Notes: generated by a model not told the origin, from the sequence alone. DNA of 64,000 bases from Prevotellaceae bacterium (GCA_019420585.1 JAHZGX010000020.1:161855-225854); one strand, 5' to 3'. Positions 51,458-61,357 are shown, counted from the stretch's first letter. Translations and numbers: made by a program.

Positions 51458-52375
51458 CTATTTCTTGATTGTGTCAAACCCTTCGCCGAACACACCTTCC
51501 ACATTGCTCATCGATACAAAGGCGTTGCCGTCAATCTGCTTGATGAGCATGAATATCTGTCGGCTCTCATATTTCTTTGCCAGGATAAGCAGCACTTGGC
51601 GCTTCTCCTTCGTGTAGAATCCCTCGCCGTAGAGTATGGTCACTCCCCTGTCCAGGCGCACGTTGATTTCGTGGGCTATTTCCTCCGGCTTGCTGCTCAC
51701 GATGATGAACTGAACGCTTTGGCGTGCACCGTTGATGACGAAGTCCAGGAAGTTCATGCTGATGAACATGGTGACATAGCCGATGACCATGATTTCCAGG
51801 TTTCTGAACAGCAGGAAACTGCCGGCGATGATGACCACATCGATAAAGAGCAGCAAGCGTCCCAGTGAGATATTCCTGTACTTGTTGATGCTGCTGGCAA
51901 TGATGTCCGTCCCGCCCGTGCTTCCTCCTGCCAGGAACACGATGGCAAGTCCAAGCCCTTCCATGATGCCGCCTATCACGCAGGCCATGAATTTCTGGTC
52001 ACCGATGATCATTCTCAGCTGTTCCTTGCCATCCGGACCGGTGACGGTGAGATATTCCTGCATGGTGCCTATGAAGAAGGAGATGACGAATGTGGCCACT
52101 AAAGTCCTAACCATGTATCTCCAGCCCATGATGCGTCCTGCCAGCAGGATGAGCACACCGTTTATGCAGAGGTAGGTGAGGTTGGGATGTATCCCGGCAA
52201 CATAATATATTATGGTGGACACGCCGCTCAGTCCGCCGGTGATAATCTGATAGGGGAGCAGGAAACAGGTGTATCCCAGTGTGTAGATGAATATGCCAAG
52301 GATTATCTGGGCATAATCACGCAGCAGGCTGCGTGGGTCTTCTCCCAAAATCTTCTTTATTGTCATATTGTTCAT
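51458..52375 (-). CDS. YitT family membrane protein, first of two
   Basis: A 305-residue protein: about five or six spans in the N-terminal DUF161 (YitT) domain (residues 20-210), with GGLSGVSTIIYYVAG and GGSTGGTDIIA as the conserved small-residue turns, followed by a cytosolic DUF2179 domain (about 225-300: VQFIIVSSKPEEIAHEIN, RGVTILYGEGFYTKEKRQ). Transport role suspected but not shown. About 40% identical to the second copy 24 bases upstream on this strand, so a tandem duplication. Same operon as leuS and rdgB. Confidence 0.88.
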   Translation of the reverse strand: MNNMTIKKILGEDPRSLLRDYAQIILGIFIYTLGYTCFLLPYQIITGGLSGVSTIIYYVAGIHPNLTYLCINGVLILLAGRIMGWRYMVRTLVATFVISFFIGTMQEYLTVTGPDGKEQLRMIIGDQKFMACVIGGIMEGLGLAIVFLAGGSTGGTDIIASSINKYRNISLGRLLLFIDVVIIAGSFLLFRNLEIMVIGYVTMFISMNFLDFVINGARQSVQFIIVSSKPEEIAHEINVRLDRGVTILYGEGFYTKEKRQVLLILAKKYESRQIFMLIKQIDGNAFVSMSNVEGVFGEGFDTIKK

Positions 52376-52399
52376 TACTGTTGTTTTTTTCTTCTGATG

Positions 52400-53290
52400 T
52401 CATGCCTTGATGACGTTGAATCCGTTGCCGTACACTCCTTCGGCGCGACTTTGTGACACGAATGCGGCGGGGTCAATCTCCTGTATCATGCGCAGGATGT
52501 GTACCTGTTCTGACTTGTGCACGATGGTTATCAGCACTTTAATTTCCTGGTGGCTGTAATGTCCCTCGCCGTTCAGCACGGTCACGGAGTGCACAGTCTC
52601 ATGGATGATGCGGTCACAGATTTCCTTGCTCTTGTTGGTGAAAATGATGAATTGGGTGTCTTGCCGGGTGCTGTTGACCAGCAGGTCTACGGCATAAGTG
52701 TACACGGCCAAGGTGACATATCCGAACACCACCATCCGCCAGTCATGGAAAAGTGGCCAGCAGGAGCCTATCACAACCAAGTCCAGATAAAGCAGCACGC
52801 GTCCCAGTGACACGTTCCTGTATTTGTTTATCAGGGCGGCTATGACATCCCATCCACCGGTGCTGCCTCCCGACAGGAACACTATGCCTATGCCCAAGCC
52901 GTTGAGTATGGCTCCCAGCACGCAGGCCATGGAGTCCTGTCCTTCGCCCAGTATCTGCATCAGTTGCCCTTGTTTATTGGTCATCATGTTTTGTCCCAGA
53001 CTCAGGAACGTGGAGAGTGCCAGCACGGCATAGGCCGTCTTGGCCACGAATTTCCACCCCAGGGGCTTGAAGGCTATCAGCAGCAGCACACTGTTGATTA
53101 TCAGCAGTGCCACGCTGATGGGGAACCCTGTCAGGTAATACACGATGGCCAGCAGGCCGGCCAGGCCTCCTGTGGTGATGTGATAGGGTAGCAGGAAGGC
53201 GGCCCAGCCCAGTGAGTAGATGGCCATGCCCAGGTTGATGGACAGGAAGTCCTTGGTGAACTCCCATATTCTTGTCTTCTTGTTCATCAT
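52400..53290 (-). CDS. YitT family membrane protein, second of two
   Basis: A 296-residue paralogue of the neighbour with the same plan: YitT membrane domain (GGLAGLLAIVYYLTGFP, GGSTGGWDVIAALIN) and a C-terminal DUF2179 domain (TQFIIFTNKSKEICDRII, VTVLNGEGHYSHQEIKV). Both keep the GGSTGGxD motif but differ elsewhere, so they may form a hetero-oligomer or have split substrates; this is inference. Lies 20 bases after leuS. Confidence 0.88.
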   Translation of the reverse strand: MMNKKTRIWEFTKDFLSINLGMAIYSLGWAAFLLPYHITTGGLAGLLAIVYYLTGFPISVALLIINSVLLLIAFKPLGWKFVAKTAYAVLALSTFLSLGQNMMTNKQGQLMQILGEGQDSMACVLGAILNGLGIGIVFLSGGSTGGWDVIAALINKYRNVSLGRVLLYLDLVVIGSCWPLFHDWRMVVFGYVTLAVYTYAVDLLVNSTRQDTQFIIFTNKSKEICDRIIHETVHSVTVLNGEGHYSHQEIKVLITIVHKSEQVHILRMIQEIDPAAFVSQSRAEGVYGNGFNVIKA

Positions 53291-53310
53291 CGTTTCACTC
53301 CCTTCCGGAG

Positions 53311-56163
53311 TTATGCTTTGGGCTTTATCACAATGTTCACGATGCGTCCGGGGATGGCTATGGTCTTCACCACCTGCATGTTCTCCAGATACTTCTGTGC
53401 TTCGGGTGCTGATGTGGCCATGCCCACCATCTGTTCGGGTGTGGCATCGGCCGGGAAGTCCATGGCAAAGCGTACTTTTCCATTGAACTGCACACCCAGT
53501 TTCACACTGCTTTCCACCAGATATTTCTCGTCATACGAAGGCCATTTTGCATCGTACACGCTTGTCTCATGTCCCATTGCTTCCCATAATTCTTCTGCGA
53601 TGTGTGGGGCAAACGGTGCCAGGAGTGCGGTCAGGGGCTCCAGGATGGCGCGTGCATGGCATTTCTGCTGGCTCAGTTCGTTGCATGCCACCATGAATGC
53701 CGAGATGCTGGTGTTGTATGAGAACTCCTCTATGTCGGCACTCACCTTCTTGATAGCCTTGTGCAGACTCTTCAGGTTGTCGGCCGTGGGTTCGCTGTCA
53801 TCAGCCTGCAGGGTACCTTCCTTGCTCCAGAAGAGCGACCAGAATTTCTTCAGGAAGCGGTGACAACCGTCAATGCCGTTTGTATCCCAAGGCTTTGACT
53901 GTTCCACGGGCCCCAGGAACATCTCGTAGAGACGCAGTGTGTCTGCACCGAACTTTTCCACTATCATGTCAGGGTTGACCACATTGAACATGCTTTTCGA
54001 CATCTTCTCTATGGCCCATCCGCAGATGTACTTGCCGTCCTCAAGCATGAACTCGGCCGTCTGATATTCGGGTCTCCAGGCGCGGAATGCCTCAATGTCG
54101 AGCACATCATTCTTTACGATGTTCACATCCACGTGGATAGGTGTGGTGTCATACTGCTCTTTCAGTCCCAGTGATACAAAGGTATTGGTGTCCTTGATGC
54201 GGTATACGAAGTTGGAACGTCCCTGTATCATGCCTTGGTTGATGAGTTTCTGGAAGGGCTCTTCCTTGCACGATACACCCAGGTCAAAGAGGAACTTGTT
54301 CCAGAACCGGCTGTAGATGAGATGCCCGGTGGCGTGCTCGCTTCCGCCTACATACAGGTCCACGTTTTGCCAGTATCCATCGGCCTCCTTGCCCACAAGG
54401 GCTTGGTTGTTATGGGGATCCATGTAACGCAGGTAATAGGCCGATGAGCCTGCGAAGCCCGGCATGGTATAAAGTTCGATGGGGAACACGTTCTCATCGT
54501 CAATCAGTTCCTTGTCCACAATCTGACGGTTCTTCTCGTCCCAGGCCCATATCTGTGCATTGCCCAGAGGTGGTTCGCCCGTCTCTGTGGGCAGGAAGTT
54601 CTCCACCTGTGGCAGTTCCACGGGCAGGCACTCTTCCGGTATCATTTGCGGCATGCCGTGCTTGTAATACACAGGGAATGGTTCACCCCAGTAGCGTTGC
54701 CGGCTGAAGATGGCATCCCTCAGGCGGTAGTTCACCTTCACGCGTCCCATCTGGTGACTTTCCACATATTTCTTGGTGGCTGCTATGGCCTGCTTCACTG
54801 TCAGCCCGTTGAGTACCAGGTCGCAGTATGGCTCCTTGCCTTCGGCAGGGCTGTTGCATACGATTCCTTCCTTTGCGTCATAACTCTCCTGGCTTACATC
54901 GGCACCTTCTATCAGGGGAATGACGGGCAGTCCGAAGTGGCGTGCAAAGGCATAGTCGCGGCTGTCGTGAGCCGGAACGGCCATGATGGCACCTGTGCCA
55001 TATCCGGCCAGCACGTATTCACTGATCCAAATGGGATTCTTCTCTCCGGTGAAGGGGTTGATGGCATAGGAGCCGGAGAATACGCCAGTCACGCGGTGGT
55101 CAATCTGACGCTCGCGCTCGGTACGTCCTTTCACATAGGTCAGGTATTGCGCCACCTCCTCTTTCTGTTCCTCGGTGGTCACTTGCTGCACCAGTTCGCT
55201 TTCGGGAGCCAGGACCATGAAGGTCACGCCAAACATGGTGTCGGCGCGGGTGGTGAAGATAGTAAACTTCTTGTCTGAATCTGCCACTTGAAATTCCACC
55301 TCCGTGCCTTCGCTCCTGCCAATCCAGTTGCGCTGTGTCTCCTTGATGGAGTCGCTCCACTGTATGGTGTCCAGTCCGTCCAGCAGCCGTTGTGCATAGG
55401 CACTCACCCTCAGGCACCATTGGCGCATCTTCTTCTGCTCCACGGGGTATCCTCCACGTACGCTCACGCCTTCCACAACCTCATCGTTGGCTAGCACGGT
55501 GCCCAGTTTCGGACACCAGTTTACCATGGTCTCGCCTAGGAAGGCTATGCGATAGTTCATCAGTGTATCGCTCTTTTGTTTCTCGTCCATGGCGTTCCAC
55601 TCAGCCGCTGTCAGGTGCAGTTCCTCGGAGCATGCAGCCTCCAGCCCCTCTGTTCCCTGTTTCTCCAGGTGGCTGATGAGCAGGTCTATGGGCTGTGCTT
55701 TCTGGCATCCTGTGCAGAAGAAACTGTTGTACATCTTTTGGAATGCCCATTGCGTCCAGTGGTAATAATCGGGTGTGCAAGTGCGCACCTCGCGGTTCCA
55801 GTCAAAGGAGAACCCTATCTTGTCCAGTTGTTCGCGGTAATGGTCGATGTTCTGGAAAGTGGTTTTCTCGGGGTGCTGCCCTGTCTGTATGGCATACTGC
55901 TCTGCAGGCAGTCCGTAAGAGTCGTATCCCATGGGATTGAGCACGTTGTATCCGTTTTGGCGCTTGTAGCGTGCGTAGATGTCACTGGCGATGTATCCGA
56001 GCGGATGCCCCACATGCAGCCCGGCTCCACTGGGGTAGGGAAACATGTTCAGAACGTAATACTTCTTTTTCCCTGTGTCCTTCGTTACTTGGTATGTGTG
56101 GTTAGCCACCCACCTTTGGTGCCATTTCTGCTCAATCTCTCGGAAGTTGTATTCTTTTGCCAT
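53311..56163 (-). CDS. leuS: Leucyl-tRNA synthetase
   Basis: A 950-residue class I synthetase. The HIGH motif is GLHVGHPLGY near residue 48, the CP1 editing domain has the threonine-rich TTRADTMFG, and the KMSKS motif is KMSKSMFNVV near residue 720. The C-terminal anticodon-binding and extension domains are complete. It charges tRNA-Leu. The gene opens a five-gene transcript (leuS, two yitT, rdgB, porZ), so secretion and translation genes share an upstream promoter at 56204-56234, an exact consensus. Confidence 0.97.
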   Translation of the reverse strand: MAKEYNFREIEQKWHQRWVANHTYQVTKDTGKKKYYVLNMFPYPSGAGLHVGHPLGYIASDIYARYKRQNGYNVLNPMGYDSYGLPAEQYAIQTGQHPEKTTFQNIDHYREQLDKIGFSFDWNREVRTCTPDYYHWTQWAFQKMYNSFFCTGCQKAQPIDLLISHLEKQGTEGLEAACSEELHLTAAEWNAMDEKQKSDTLMNYRIAFLGETMVNWCPKLGTVLANDEVVEGVSVRGGYPVEQKKMRQWCLRVSAYAQRLLDGLDTIQWSDSIKETQRNWIGRSEGTEVEFQVADSDKKFTIFTTRADTMFGVTFMVLAPESELVQQVTTEEQKEEVAQYLTYVKGRTERERQIDHRVTGVFSGSYAINPFTGEKNPIWISEYVLAGYGTGAIMAVPAHDSRDYAFARHFGLPVIPLIEGADVSQESYDAKEGIVCNSPAEGKEPYCDLVLNGLTVKQAIAATKKYVESHQMGRVKVNYRLRDAIFSRQRYWGEPFPVYYKHGMPQMIPEECLPVELPQVENFLPTETGEPPLGNAQIWAWDEKNRQIVDKELIDDENVFPIELYTMPGFAGSSAYYLRYMDPHNNQALVGKEADGYWQNVDLYVGGSEHATGHLIYSRFWNKFLFDLGVSCKEEPFQKLINQGMIQGRSNFVYRIKDTNTFVSLGLKEQYDTTPIHVDVNIVKNDVLDIEAFRAWRPEYQTAEFMLEDGKYICGWAIEKMSKSMFNVVNPDMIVEKFGADTLRLYEMFLGPVEQSKPWDTNGIDGCHRFLKKFWSLFWSKEGTLQADDSEPTADNLKSLHKAIKKVSADIEEFSYNTSISAFMVACNELSQQKCHARAILEPLTALLAPFAPHIAEELWEAMGHETSVYDAKWPSYDEKYLVESSVKLGVQFNGKVRFAMDFPADATPEQMVGMATSAPEAQKYLENMQVVKTIAIPGRIVNIVIKPKA

Positions 56164-56203
56164 TATCTTTTATATTGTGTTGTTCCTTTTTAATATTTGG
56201 CTA

Positions 56204-56234
56204 CAAAGGTACAATTTCGCTTGCGAAGGGCAAA
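56204..56234 (-). promoter_or_regulatory. Exact-consensus promoter of leuS
   Basis: On the minus strand TTTG (56234-56231), 19 bases, TACCTTTG (56211-56204). Leader to the ATG is about 40 bases. Confidence 0.8.
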
Positions 56235-56455
56235 GAAATAACTCATTCAAATCTCTGTGTCAGTTCGTCTTGGGCTGCTTCCTGCTGGTGGGAGTTCGGT
56301 GTGTCAGATATGGGAGTGTCACGTTGTGGTGTGCCTTGGCCTGTTAGACGGAGTGTTGTTGTTCAAAGATGGTTTGCAAAGAATATGTTTGAGAACTCGG
56401 ACAATTGTATGGTGATGGTGGGGGAGAGGTGATTGCCATGAAGGAGGGCAAAAAG

Positions 56456-56501
56456 AAAAGCGGCATTGACAACCTATCATAGTTGCGCCAATGCCGCTTT
56501 T
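56456..56501 (-). terminator. Terminator of polA
   Basis: Stem AAAAGCGGCATTG and exact complement (13 bp, 56456-56468 and 56489-56501). On the minus strand the second arm ends CTTTTCTTTTTG, a T-rich tail, so a strong intrinsic terminator downstream of polA. Confidence 0.85.
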
Positions 56502-56587
56502 CAGAATGGAATTGTGGCTAAGTCAGCCTCTGCTTGGGCGGTTGTTGCCTTGGTGTGGTCTTTTCTTAAGCCTGGAGTAGGGTCGGT

Positions 56588-59392
56588 TCAATGTGCTTCG
56601 AGCCAGTTGCTGCCCCAACCGCAGTCGGCTATGAGGGGGACACGCAGAGTGATGGCCTGCTGCATCTCGCTGATGACGATGTCTTGCAGGAGTTCTTTCT
56701 CTTCCGGGAATACGCTGAAATTCAGTTCGTCATGTACCTGAAGTATCATCTTGGAGCGCAGATGTTCGGCCTCTATGCGGTGCTGTATGCGTATCATGGC
56801 CAGTTTGATGATGTCGGCTGCACTGCCTTGTATGGGGGCGTTGATGGCATTGCGCTCGGCATAGCCGCGCACCACGGCATTGTGGCTGTTGATGTCCGGC
56901 AAATAACAGCGACGCTGGCAGAGGGTTTCGGTATAGCCCTTCTCGCGTGCCATGTCAATGCTTCGCGTCATATATCGGCGTACTCCCGGGTATGTGGCAA
57001 AGTATCCGTCAATTAGTTGCTTGGCTTCTGTGCGCGAAACACCCATGCGCTCGGCCAGTCCGAATGCGCTTATGCCGTAGATGATGCCGAAGTTGGCTGT
57101 CTTGGCCTTGCGGCGTTCGTCAGGAGTTACATCGGCAATGTCCTTGTGGAATATCTTGGCTGCTGTGGCGGCATGAATGTCGTTGCCCTGAGCGAAAGCC
57201 TCTATGAGGTTGGTATCCTCACTCAGGTGCGCCATGATGCGCAACTCTATCTGGCTGTAATCGGCACTGAAGAAGAGTTGTCCTTCATCGGGTATGAATG
57301 CCTTGCGAACCTCTTTGCCCAGTGCATCTCTCACGGGTATGTTCTGCAGGTTTGGGTTGCTGCTCGACAGTCGCCCTGTGGCTGTCACGGTCTGGTTAAA
57401 CGATGTGTGGATATGCCCGGTGCGGGGATTGACGAGCAGAGGAAGCGCATCAATGTAGGTGCTGAGCAATTTCTTCAGTCCTCTGTATTCCAGTATCTTG
57501 TTGACGATGGGGTGCTTGGCGCGCATGCTCTCCAGCACTTCCTCGCTGGTGATGTATTGTCCTGTTCTGGTCTTCTTGGCCTTGTCTGATAAATGCAGCC
57601 GGTCAAAGAGTACCTCGCCCACTTGCTTGGGGCTGGATACATTGAACTCTGTGCCTGCCATCTGGTAGATATCCTGCTCCATCTGCTCCATCTGCCTGGT
57701 ATACAGAGCCGATGTCTCTTTCAGTCCATGGCTGTCAATGCGCATTCCATTGCGTTCCATGGTAGCCAGCACAGGCATCAGGGGCATCTCTATGTCGCGG
57801 AAGAGAGGTATGCAGCCCTCGGCTTCCAGTTGGGGGGCAAAGAGGTTGCGCAGGCGCAGTGTAACATCGGCATCCTCGGCGGCGTAGGGGCAGATGTCCT
57901 GTACGGGCACTTCTGCCATGCTTTTCTGCTTCTTGCCTGTGCCTATAAGTTCCTCTATGTGGATGGTCTGATAGTGGAGGTAAGCCTCGGCCAAATAGTC
58001 CATGCCGTGACGCATTTCGGGGTGGAGCAGGTAATGGGCTATCATGGTGTCGAACATAGGGCCGGCCATGCGGATGCCGCAGGAGTGCAGCACCTGCAGG
58101 TCATACTTCATGTTTTGCCCGATTTTCAGCGTGTGCGGGTTCTCCAGTATTTCCTTGAATTCCTTTGCCACACCGCACGGGTCATTGCCTACAGGCACAT
58201 ACCAGGCCTCGCCTTCGCTGATGGCAAAACTCATGCCCACCAAAGTGGCCTGCATGGGATCTGTGCCGGTGGTTTCGGTGTCCACGCTCAGTTCCTTGGC
58301 TTGCATAAGCAGGCGCACAAGGCCGGCACGCTTTTCCGGCGTGTCGACTAGGTGATATATGGCACCGGTGTCCTTCCACGTAAGCATACGTCCTGCCGGC
58401 ACGGAGGCTTCCATGGGCTCTTCCGGGGTGGGTGATGGGGGAGTGGCAGGTTCTTCTTGAGCGAACATGTCGCCCTGCACGTAGCCTCCGCTACTTTTGG
58501 GCTTGTTTTCTTGGCCTGCGGGTGCAGTCAGAATCTTTCTGCGTATGAGCGTGCGGAATTCCAGCCGTTCGTATATCTCCTGCAGTTGATCCGTGTCTGG
58601 CTCGCTCAGGCGCAGGCTGTCCATGTCGAGTGAGATGGGCACGTTCGTGCAGATGGTGGCGAGCCAGCGGCTGGTGCGTATCTGCTCGGCGTTCTGTTCT
58701 ATCTTTTGCTTGAGTGCACCCTTCAGACTGTCAGTGGAAGCCAAAAGCGCCTCCACACTGCCATATTGCTGTATGAGTTTGGCTGCGGTCTTCTCTCCCA
58801 CGCCAGGGCAACCGGGTATGTTGTCGGCTGTGTCACCCATGAGTGCCAGCATGTCAATCACTTGCAACGGATTCCGAAGACCCCATTTCGCGTTTACCTC
58901 AGCAGGTCCCATTATCTGTGCCTCTGTCTTGCCTACGGCGGGCTTGTACATGTATGTGTGCTCGGTCACCAGTTGCCCGTAGTCCTTGTCGGGTGTCATC
59001 ATGTAGGTGTCTATTCCTTGTTGGTCGGCCTGGCGTGCCAGAGTGCCAATGACATCATCGGCCTCGTAGCCGGGCACCTCAAGTAGAGGTACACCGTAAG
59101 CCTCCAGTATCTGTTTGATAAAGGGCACGGCCAGACGAATGGCCTCCGGCGTTTCCTCGCGCTGAGCCTTGTACTGGGGATATTCTTTGTGCCTGAAAGT
59201 ACCACCCGGAGGGTCGAAGGCCACTCCTAGATGGGTCGGCTCCTCTTTCTGTATTACTTCCTCCAGGGTGTTCACGAAGCCTAGGATGGCCGAGGTGTTC
59301 TCTCCGCGGGAGTTCATGCGCGGGTTCTTTATGAATGCATAATAGGCACGGTATATCAGTGCATAAGCATCAAGCAGGTAGAGTCTGTCCAT
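56588..59392 (-). CDS. polA: DNA polymerase I
   Basis: A 934-residue DNA polymerase I. The start at 59392 gives MDRLYLLDAYALIYRAYYAF, the standard beginning; an upstream extension is ruled out by its composition. Domains: 5' nuclease (about 1-310, with the PGYEADDVIGTLA metal site), 3'-5' exonuclease (about 350-530, SVDTETTGTDPM intact DxE), and polymerase (about 560-934), with motif A (FSADYSQIELRI), motif B (RRKAKTANFGIIYG) and motif C (LQVHDELNF). All catalytic aspartates of the exonuclease and polymerase look intact, so both activities are expected. Divergent from the polyprenyl synthase gene. Confidence 0.97.
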   Translation of the reverse strand: MDRLYLLDAYALIYRAYYAFIKNPRMNSRGENTSAILGFVNTLEEVIQKEEPTHLGVAFDPPGGTFRHKEYPQYKAQREETPEAIRLAVPFIKQILEAYGVPLLEVPGYEADDVIGTLARQADQQGIDTYMMTPDKDYGQLVTEHTYMYKPAVGKTEAQIMGPAEVNAKWGLRNPLQVIDMLALMGDTADNIPGCPGVGEKTAAKLIQQYGSVEALLASTDSLKGALKQKIEQNAEQIRTSRWLATICTNVPISLDMDSLRLSEPDTDQLQEIYERLEFRTLIRRKILTAPAGQENKPKSSGGYVQGDMFAQEEPATPPSPTPEEPMEASVPAGRMLTWKDTGAIYHLVDTPEKRAGLVRLLMQAKELSVDTETTGTDPMQATLVGMSFAISEGEAWYVPVGNDPCGVAKEFKEILENPHTLKIGQNMKYDLQVLHSCGIRMAGPMFDTMIAHYLLHPEMRHGMDYLAEAYLHYQTIHIEELIGTGKKQKSMAEVPVQDICPYAAEDADVTLRLRNLFAPQLEAEGCIPLFRDIEMPLMPVLATMERNGMRIDSHGLKETSALYTRQMEQMEQDIYQMAGTEFNVSSPKQVGEVLFDRLHLSDKAKKTRTGQYITSEEVLESMRAKHPIVNKILEYRGLKKLLSTYIDALPLLVNPRTGHIHTSFNQTVTATGRLSSSNPNLQNIPVRDALGKEVRKAFIPDEGQLFFSADYSQIELRIMAHLSEDTNLIEAFAQGNDIHAATAAKIFHKDIADVTPDERRKAKTANFGIIYGISAFGLAERMGVSRTEAKQLIDGYFATYPGVRRYMTRSIDMAREKGYTETLCQRRCYLPDINSHNAVVRGYAERNAINAPIQGSAADIIKLAMIRIQHRIEAEHLRSKMILQVHDELNFSVFPEEKELLQDIVISEMQQAITLRVPLIADCGWGSNWLEAH

Positions 59393-59459
59393 GCGTGTGT
59401 GTGATAATATAATATGTGTAAAAGTAAGCAAAAAAGGTGAAAGGGTGGCCGTTTTTGTG

Positions 59460-59467
59460 TAATTTTG
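59460..59467 (+). promoter_or_regulatory. Promoter -7 element for the polyprenyl synthase
   Basis: TAATTTTG, 20 bases before the ATG at 59487, rather close; no upstream box at the right distance. Confidence 0.35.
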
Positions 59468-59486
59468 CAATTCAACGAAGCGAAAG

Positions 59487-60461
59487 ATGAAAACAATGGA
59501 GTCCATACAGGCACCTGTGCAAGCGGAATTGCAGGAGTTTCGCCGGCAGTTTGCGGCCACGCTGCAGTCAGGCAATACGCTGCTTCAGGCTGCCTTGACA
59601 CACATCCTGAACCGTAGTGGCAAGATGGTGCGCCCCACCATGGTGATGCTCTCGGCACGTACTGTGGGGGTCGTGGGACAGCGTGTGATGGATGTGGCAC
59701 TGGCTTTGGAACTCCTGCACACAGCCAGTCTGGTGCATGACGATGTGGTGGACGAGAGTGATGAAAGGCGTGGGCAGAGTTCGCTCAATGCAATGATGAC
59801 CAACCAGATAGCCGTTCTTGTGGGTGACTACATACTGAGCCGTGCGCTACACCATGCGGCAGCCACGGGTTCGGCAGAGATTGTAGACGCTGTGGCCATG
59901 CTGGGACAGACGCTGGCAGACGGGGAGTTGCAGCAACTGGCCAATTTGGATAGTGAGGTCATCAATGAGAATTCCTATTATTTGGTGGTGCGCAAGAAGA
60001 CCGCAAGCCTGTTTGCCGCCTGTGCCCAGTTGGGCGTGACGGCGGCGGGTGGCAGTGCGGAACAGGCCGAGCGCATGCGTCAGTTGGGCAGTCTGGTGGG
60101 CACCTGCTTTCAGTTGCGTGACGACTTGCTTGACTTCCGGGGCTCGGAACGCTTGGGCAAGCCGTCAGGTAATGACATGCGCGAAGGCAAGATAACCCTA
60201 CCCGTCATTTCGGCCTTGAAGCATTCGCAGAGTGAGGAGATACAACGCTTGGCTCTGCTTGTGCGTCGTCGGGAAGCCACGGACGAGGACATAAGTAAGT
60301 TGACCTGTCTGGCTACGCAGAAGGGTGGGGTGGAGTACACTCAGTGGGCCATGAAGGAGTTCAGCATGATGGCTGACGGACTGATAGACGAACAGGCTGA
60401 TGCTGAGATAGTACAGGCTCTGCATGCTTTTGTGCTCTTCATGAGCGATCGGGATTTCTGA
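59487..60461 (+). CDS. Polyprenyl diphosphate synthase
   Basis: A 324-residue all-helical prenyltransferase. The first aspartate-rich motif is LVHDDVVDESDERRG (Asp85, Asp86, Asp89) and the second is QLRDDLLDF. It elongates isoprenoid chains with IPP to a long-chain diphosphate, usually for the menaquinone side chain. Chain length cannot be given from sequence alone, though small residues (HTAS) before the first motif suit a long product. A start at the second Met (59496) is possible. The gene is alone on the plus strand, followed by a long gap. Confidence 0.9.
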   Translation: MKTMESIQAPVQAELQEFRRQFAATLQSGNTLLQAALTHILNRSGKMVRPTMVMLSARTVGVVGQRVMDVALALELLHTASLVHDDVVDESDERRGQSSLNAMMTNQIAVLVGDYILSRALHHAAATGSAEIVDAVAMLGQTLADGELQQLANLDSEVINENSYYLVVRKKTASLFAACAQLGVTAAGGSAEQAERMRQLGSLVGTCFQLRDDLLDFRGSERLGKPSGNDMREGKITLPVISALKHSQSEEIQRLALLVRRREATDEDISKLTCLATQKGGVEYTQWAMKEFSMMADGLIDEQADAEIVQALHAFVLFMSDRDF

Positions 60462-60520
60462 CGAACTCATACTGTGGGATGAGACGTGATGGCTACAATT
60501 ACCTTTTGTCAAGAGTTATT

Positions 60521-60968
60521 GGTTCACCGGATAAGTTTAGGGGGATACTTCTTTAATTCATCAATATAATTCTACTTCCCGGTTCTTGTTCTGCCTCAAT
60601 TGATATTGGATCTTTGTGCTTGATTGGCGTTGATGGTTATACTTCATGTCAGCCCTCTCTCTCGTCCCTTGGCTTTCCGGACAGGCCGTAGCAGCGATGT
60701 GCCAATGGGCTTTTTGTATGCAGTGCAAATTTATCAAGTCACTTAAGGGTGGTAATCAAGTCATTCAAGGGTAGCAACCAAGTCACTTAGGGATAGTAAT
60801 CAAGTCATTTGCGAGCGAAAACAAGTCACTTGCGAGGGGACAAAGCCGTTTCGGCGCAGGGCGACTTTTTAGGGCAAATCAAAGAGGTGGTGCTGGCAAA
60901 AAGTTCTTCCTTCTTTCAGAATCGCTAACTTATACGCTTATCCCCCCTAGATTTATCCGATGAGCCGA
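60521..60968. repeat. AAGTCA direct-repeat element, copy 2, with inverted ends
   Basis: Five units start at 60736, 60758, 60780, 60802 and 60823 (period 21-22). The right end AGATTTATCCGATGAGCCGA (60949) matches copy 1. The left box GGTTCACCGGATAAGTTTAG (60521) is an imperfect inverse of the right box (four mismatches and one indel in about 28). Together they bracket about 450 bases. Confidence 0.6.
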
Positions 60969-61005
60969 GTTATTTTCTCTGGAGTAACAATCGTGTAGTA
61001 AGTTT

Positions 61006-61045
61006 GTGCCCTTACACTTGCCAATGTCAGCAAGTGTGAGGGCAC
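61006..61045. terminator. 15-bp stem-loop near the small membrane gene
   Basis: GTGCCCTTACACTTG (61006-61020) and CAAGTGTGAGGGCAC (61031-61045) pair with a single G-T wobble. No T tail on either strand, so a stabilising hairpin or weak terminator. Confidence 0.5.
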
Positions 61046-61081
61046 AAGTGTTTCCGGCCTGTTGGTTATGACAACTGTGGA

Positions 61082-61357
61082 TTATTCCGCTTGCAGTTCC
61101 TTGTTTTGGATCTCATGTGTATCGTCCTTCTTGAACATGAGATGCCATGTATACTGCTGAGTGAAAGGAAAATGCCAGGGGAGGGGGAGCCCGTTTGTGA
61201 GTTTGCGCCTGCGTATGAAGTATAGGTCAATGAGCGGCTTTCCCACAAAGCCCCACAGCACCAGCCAGATGAGGATGCCGTAATGTAGCCAAGGGACGAA
61301 AGCCACGTAGGTGACCGCGGCACCCAGTGCGATGGAGAGGATGTACTTGATTCTCAT
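61082..61357 (-). CDS. Small membrane protein of unknown function
   Basis: A 91-residue protein with two hydrophobic segments (about 6-21 and 25-41), then a basic tail (FIRRRKLTNG) and a mixed C terminus that includes WHFPFTQQYTWHLMF. Family not recognised. It follows the OmpA-like gene by 32 bases on the same strand and is likely co-transcribed. Confidence 0.6.
   Translation of the reverse strand: MRIKYILSIALGAAVTYVAFVPWLHYGILIWLVLWGFVGKPLIDLYFIRRRKLTNGLPLPWHFPFTQQYTWHLMFKKDDTHEIQNKELQAE

Larger units (their letters stand above)
56164..56587. other. 424-bp gap between leuS and polA
   Basis: Holds the leuS promoter (56204-56234) and the polA terminator (56456-56501). Nothing else recognised. 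Confidence 0.65.
60462..61081. other. 620-bp gene-free gap with the second AAGTCA element
   Basis: No gene seen. It contains a left box (60521-60547), five AAGTCA units (60736-60844), a right box (60939-60968) inverted relative to the left, and a hairpin (61006-61045). Confidence 0.6.

Noticed and set aside
60736..60844. CRISPR-like array
   Set aside because: Period of 21-22 bases leaves no room for spacers; units are diverged direct repeats.
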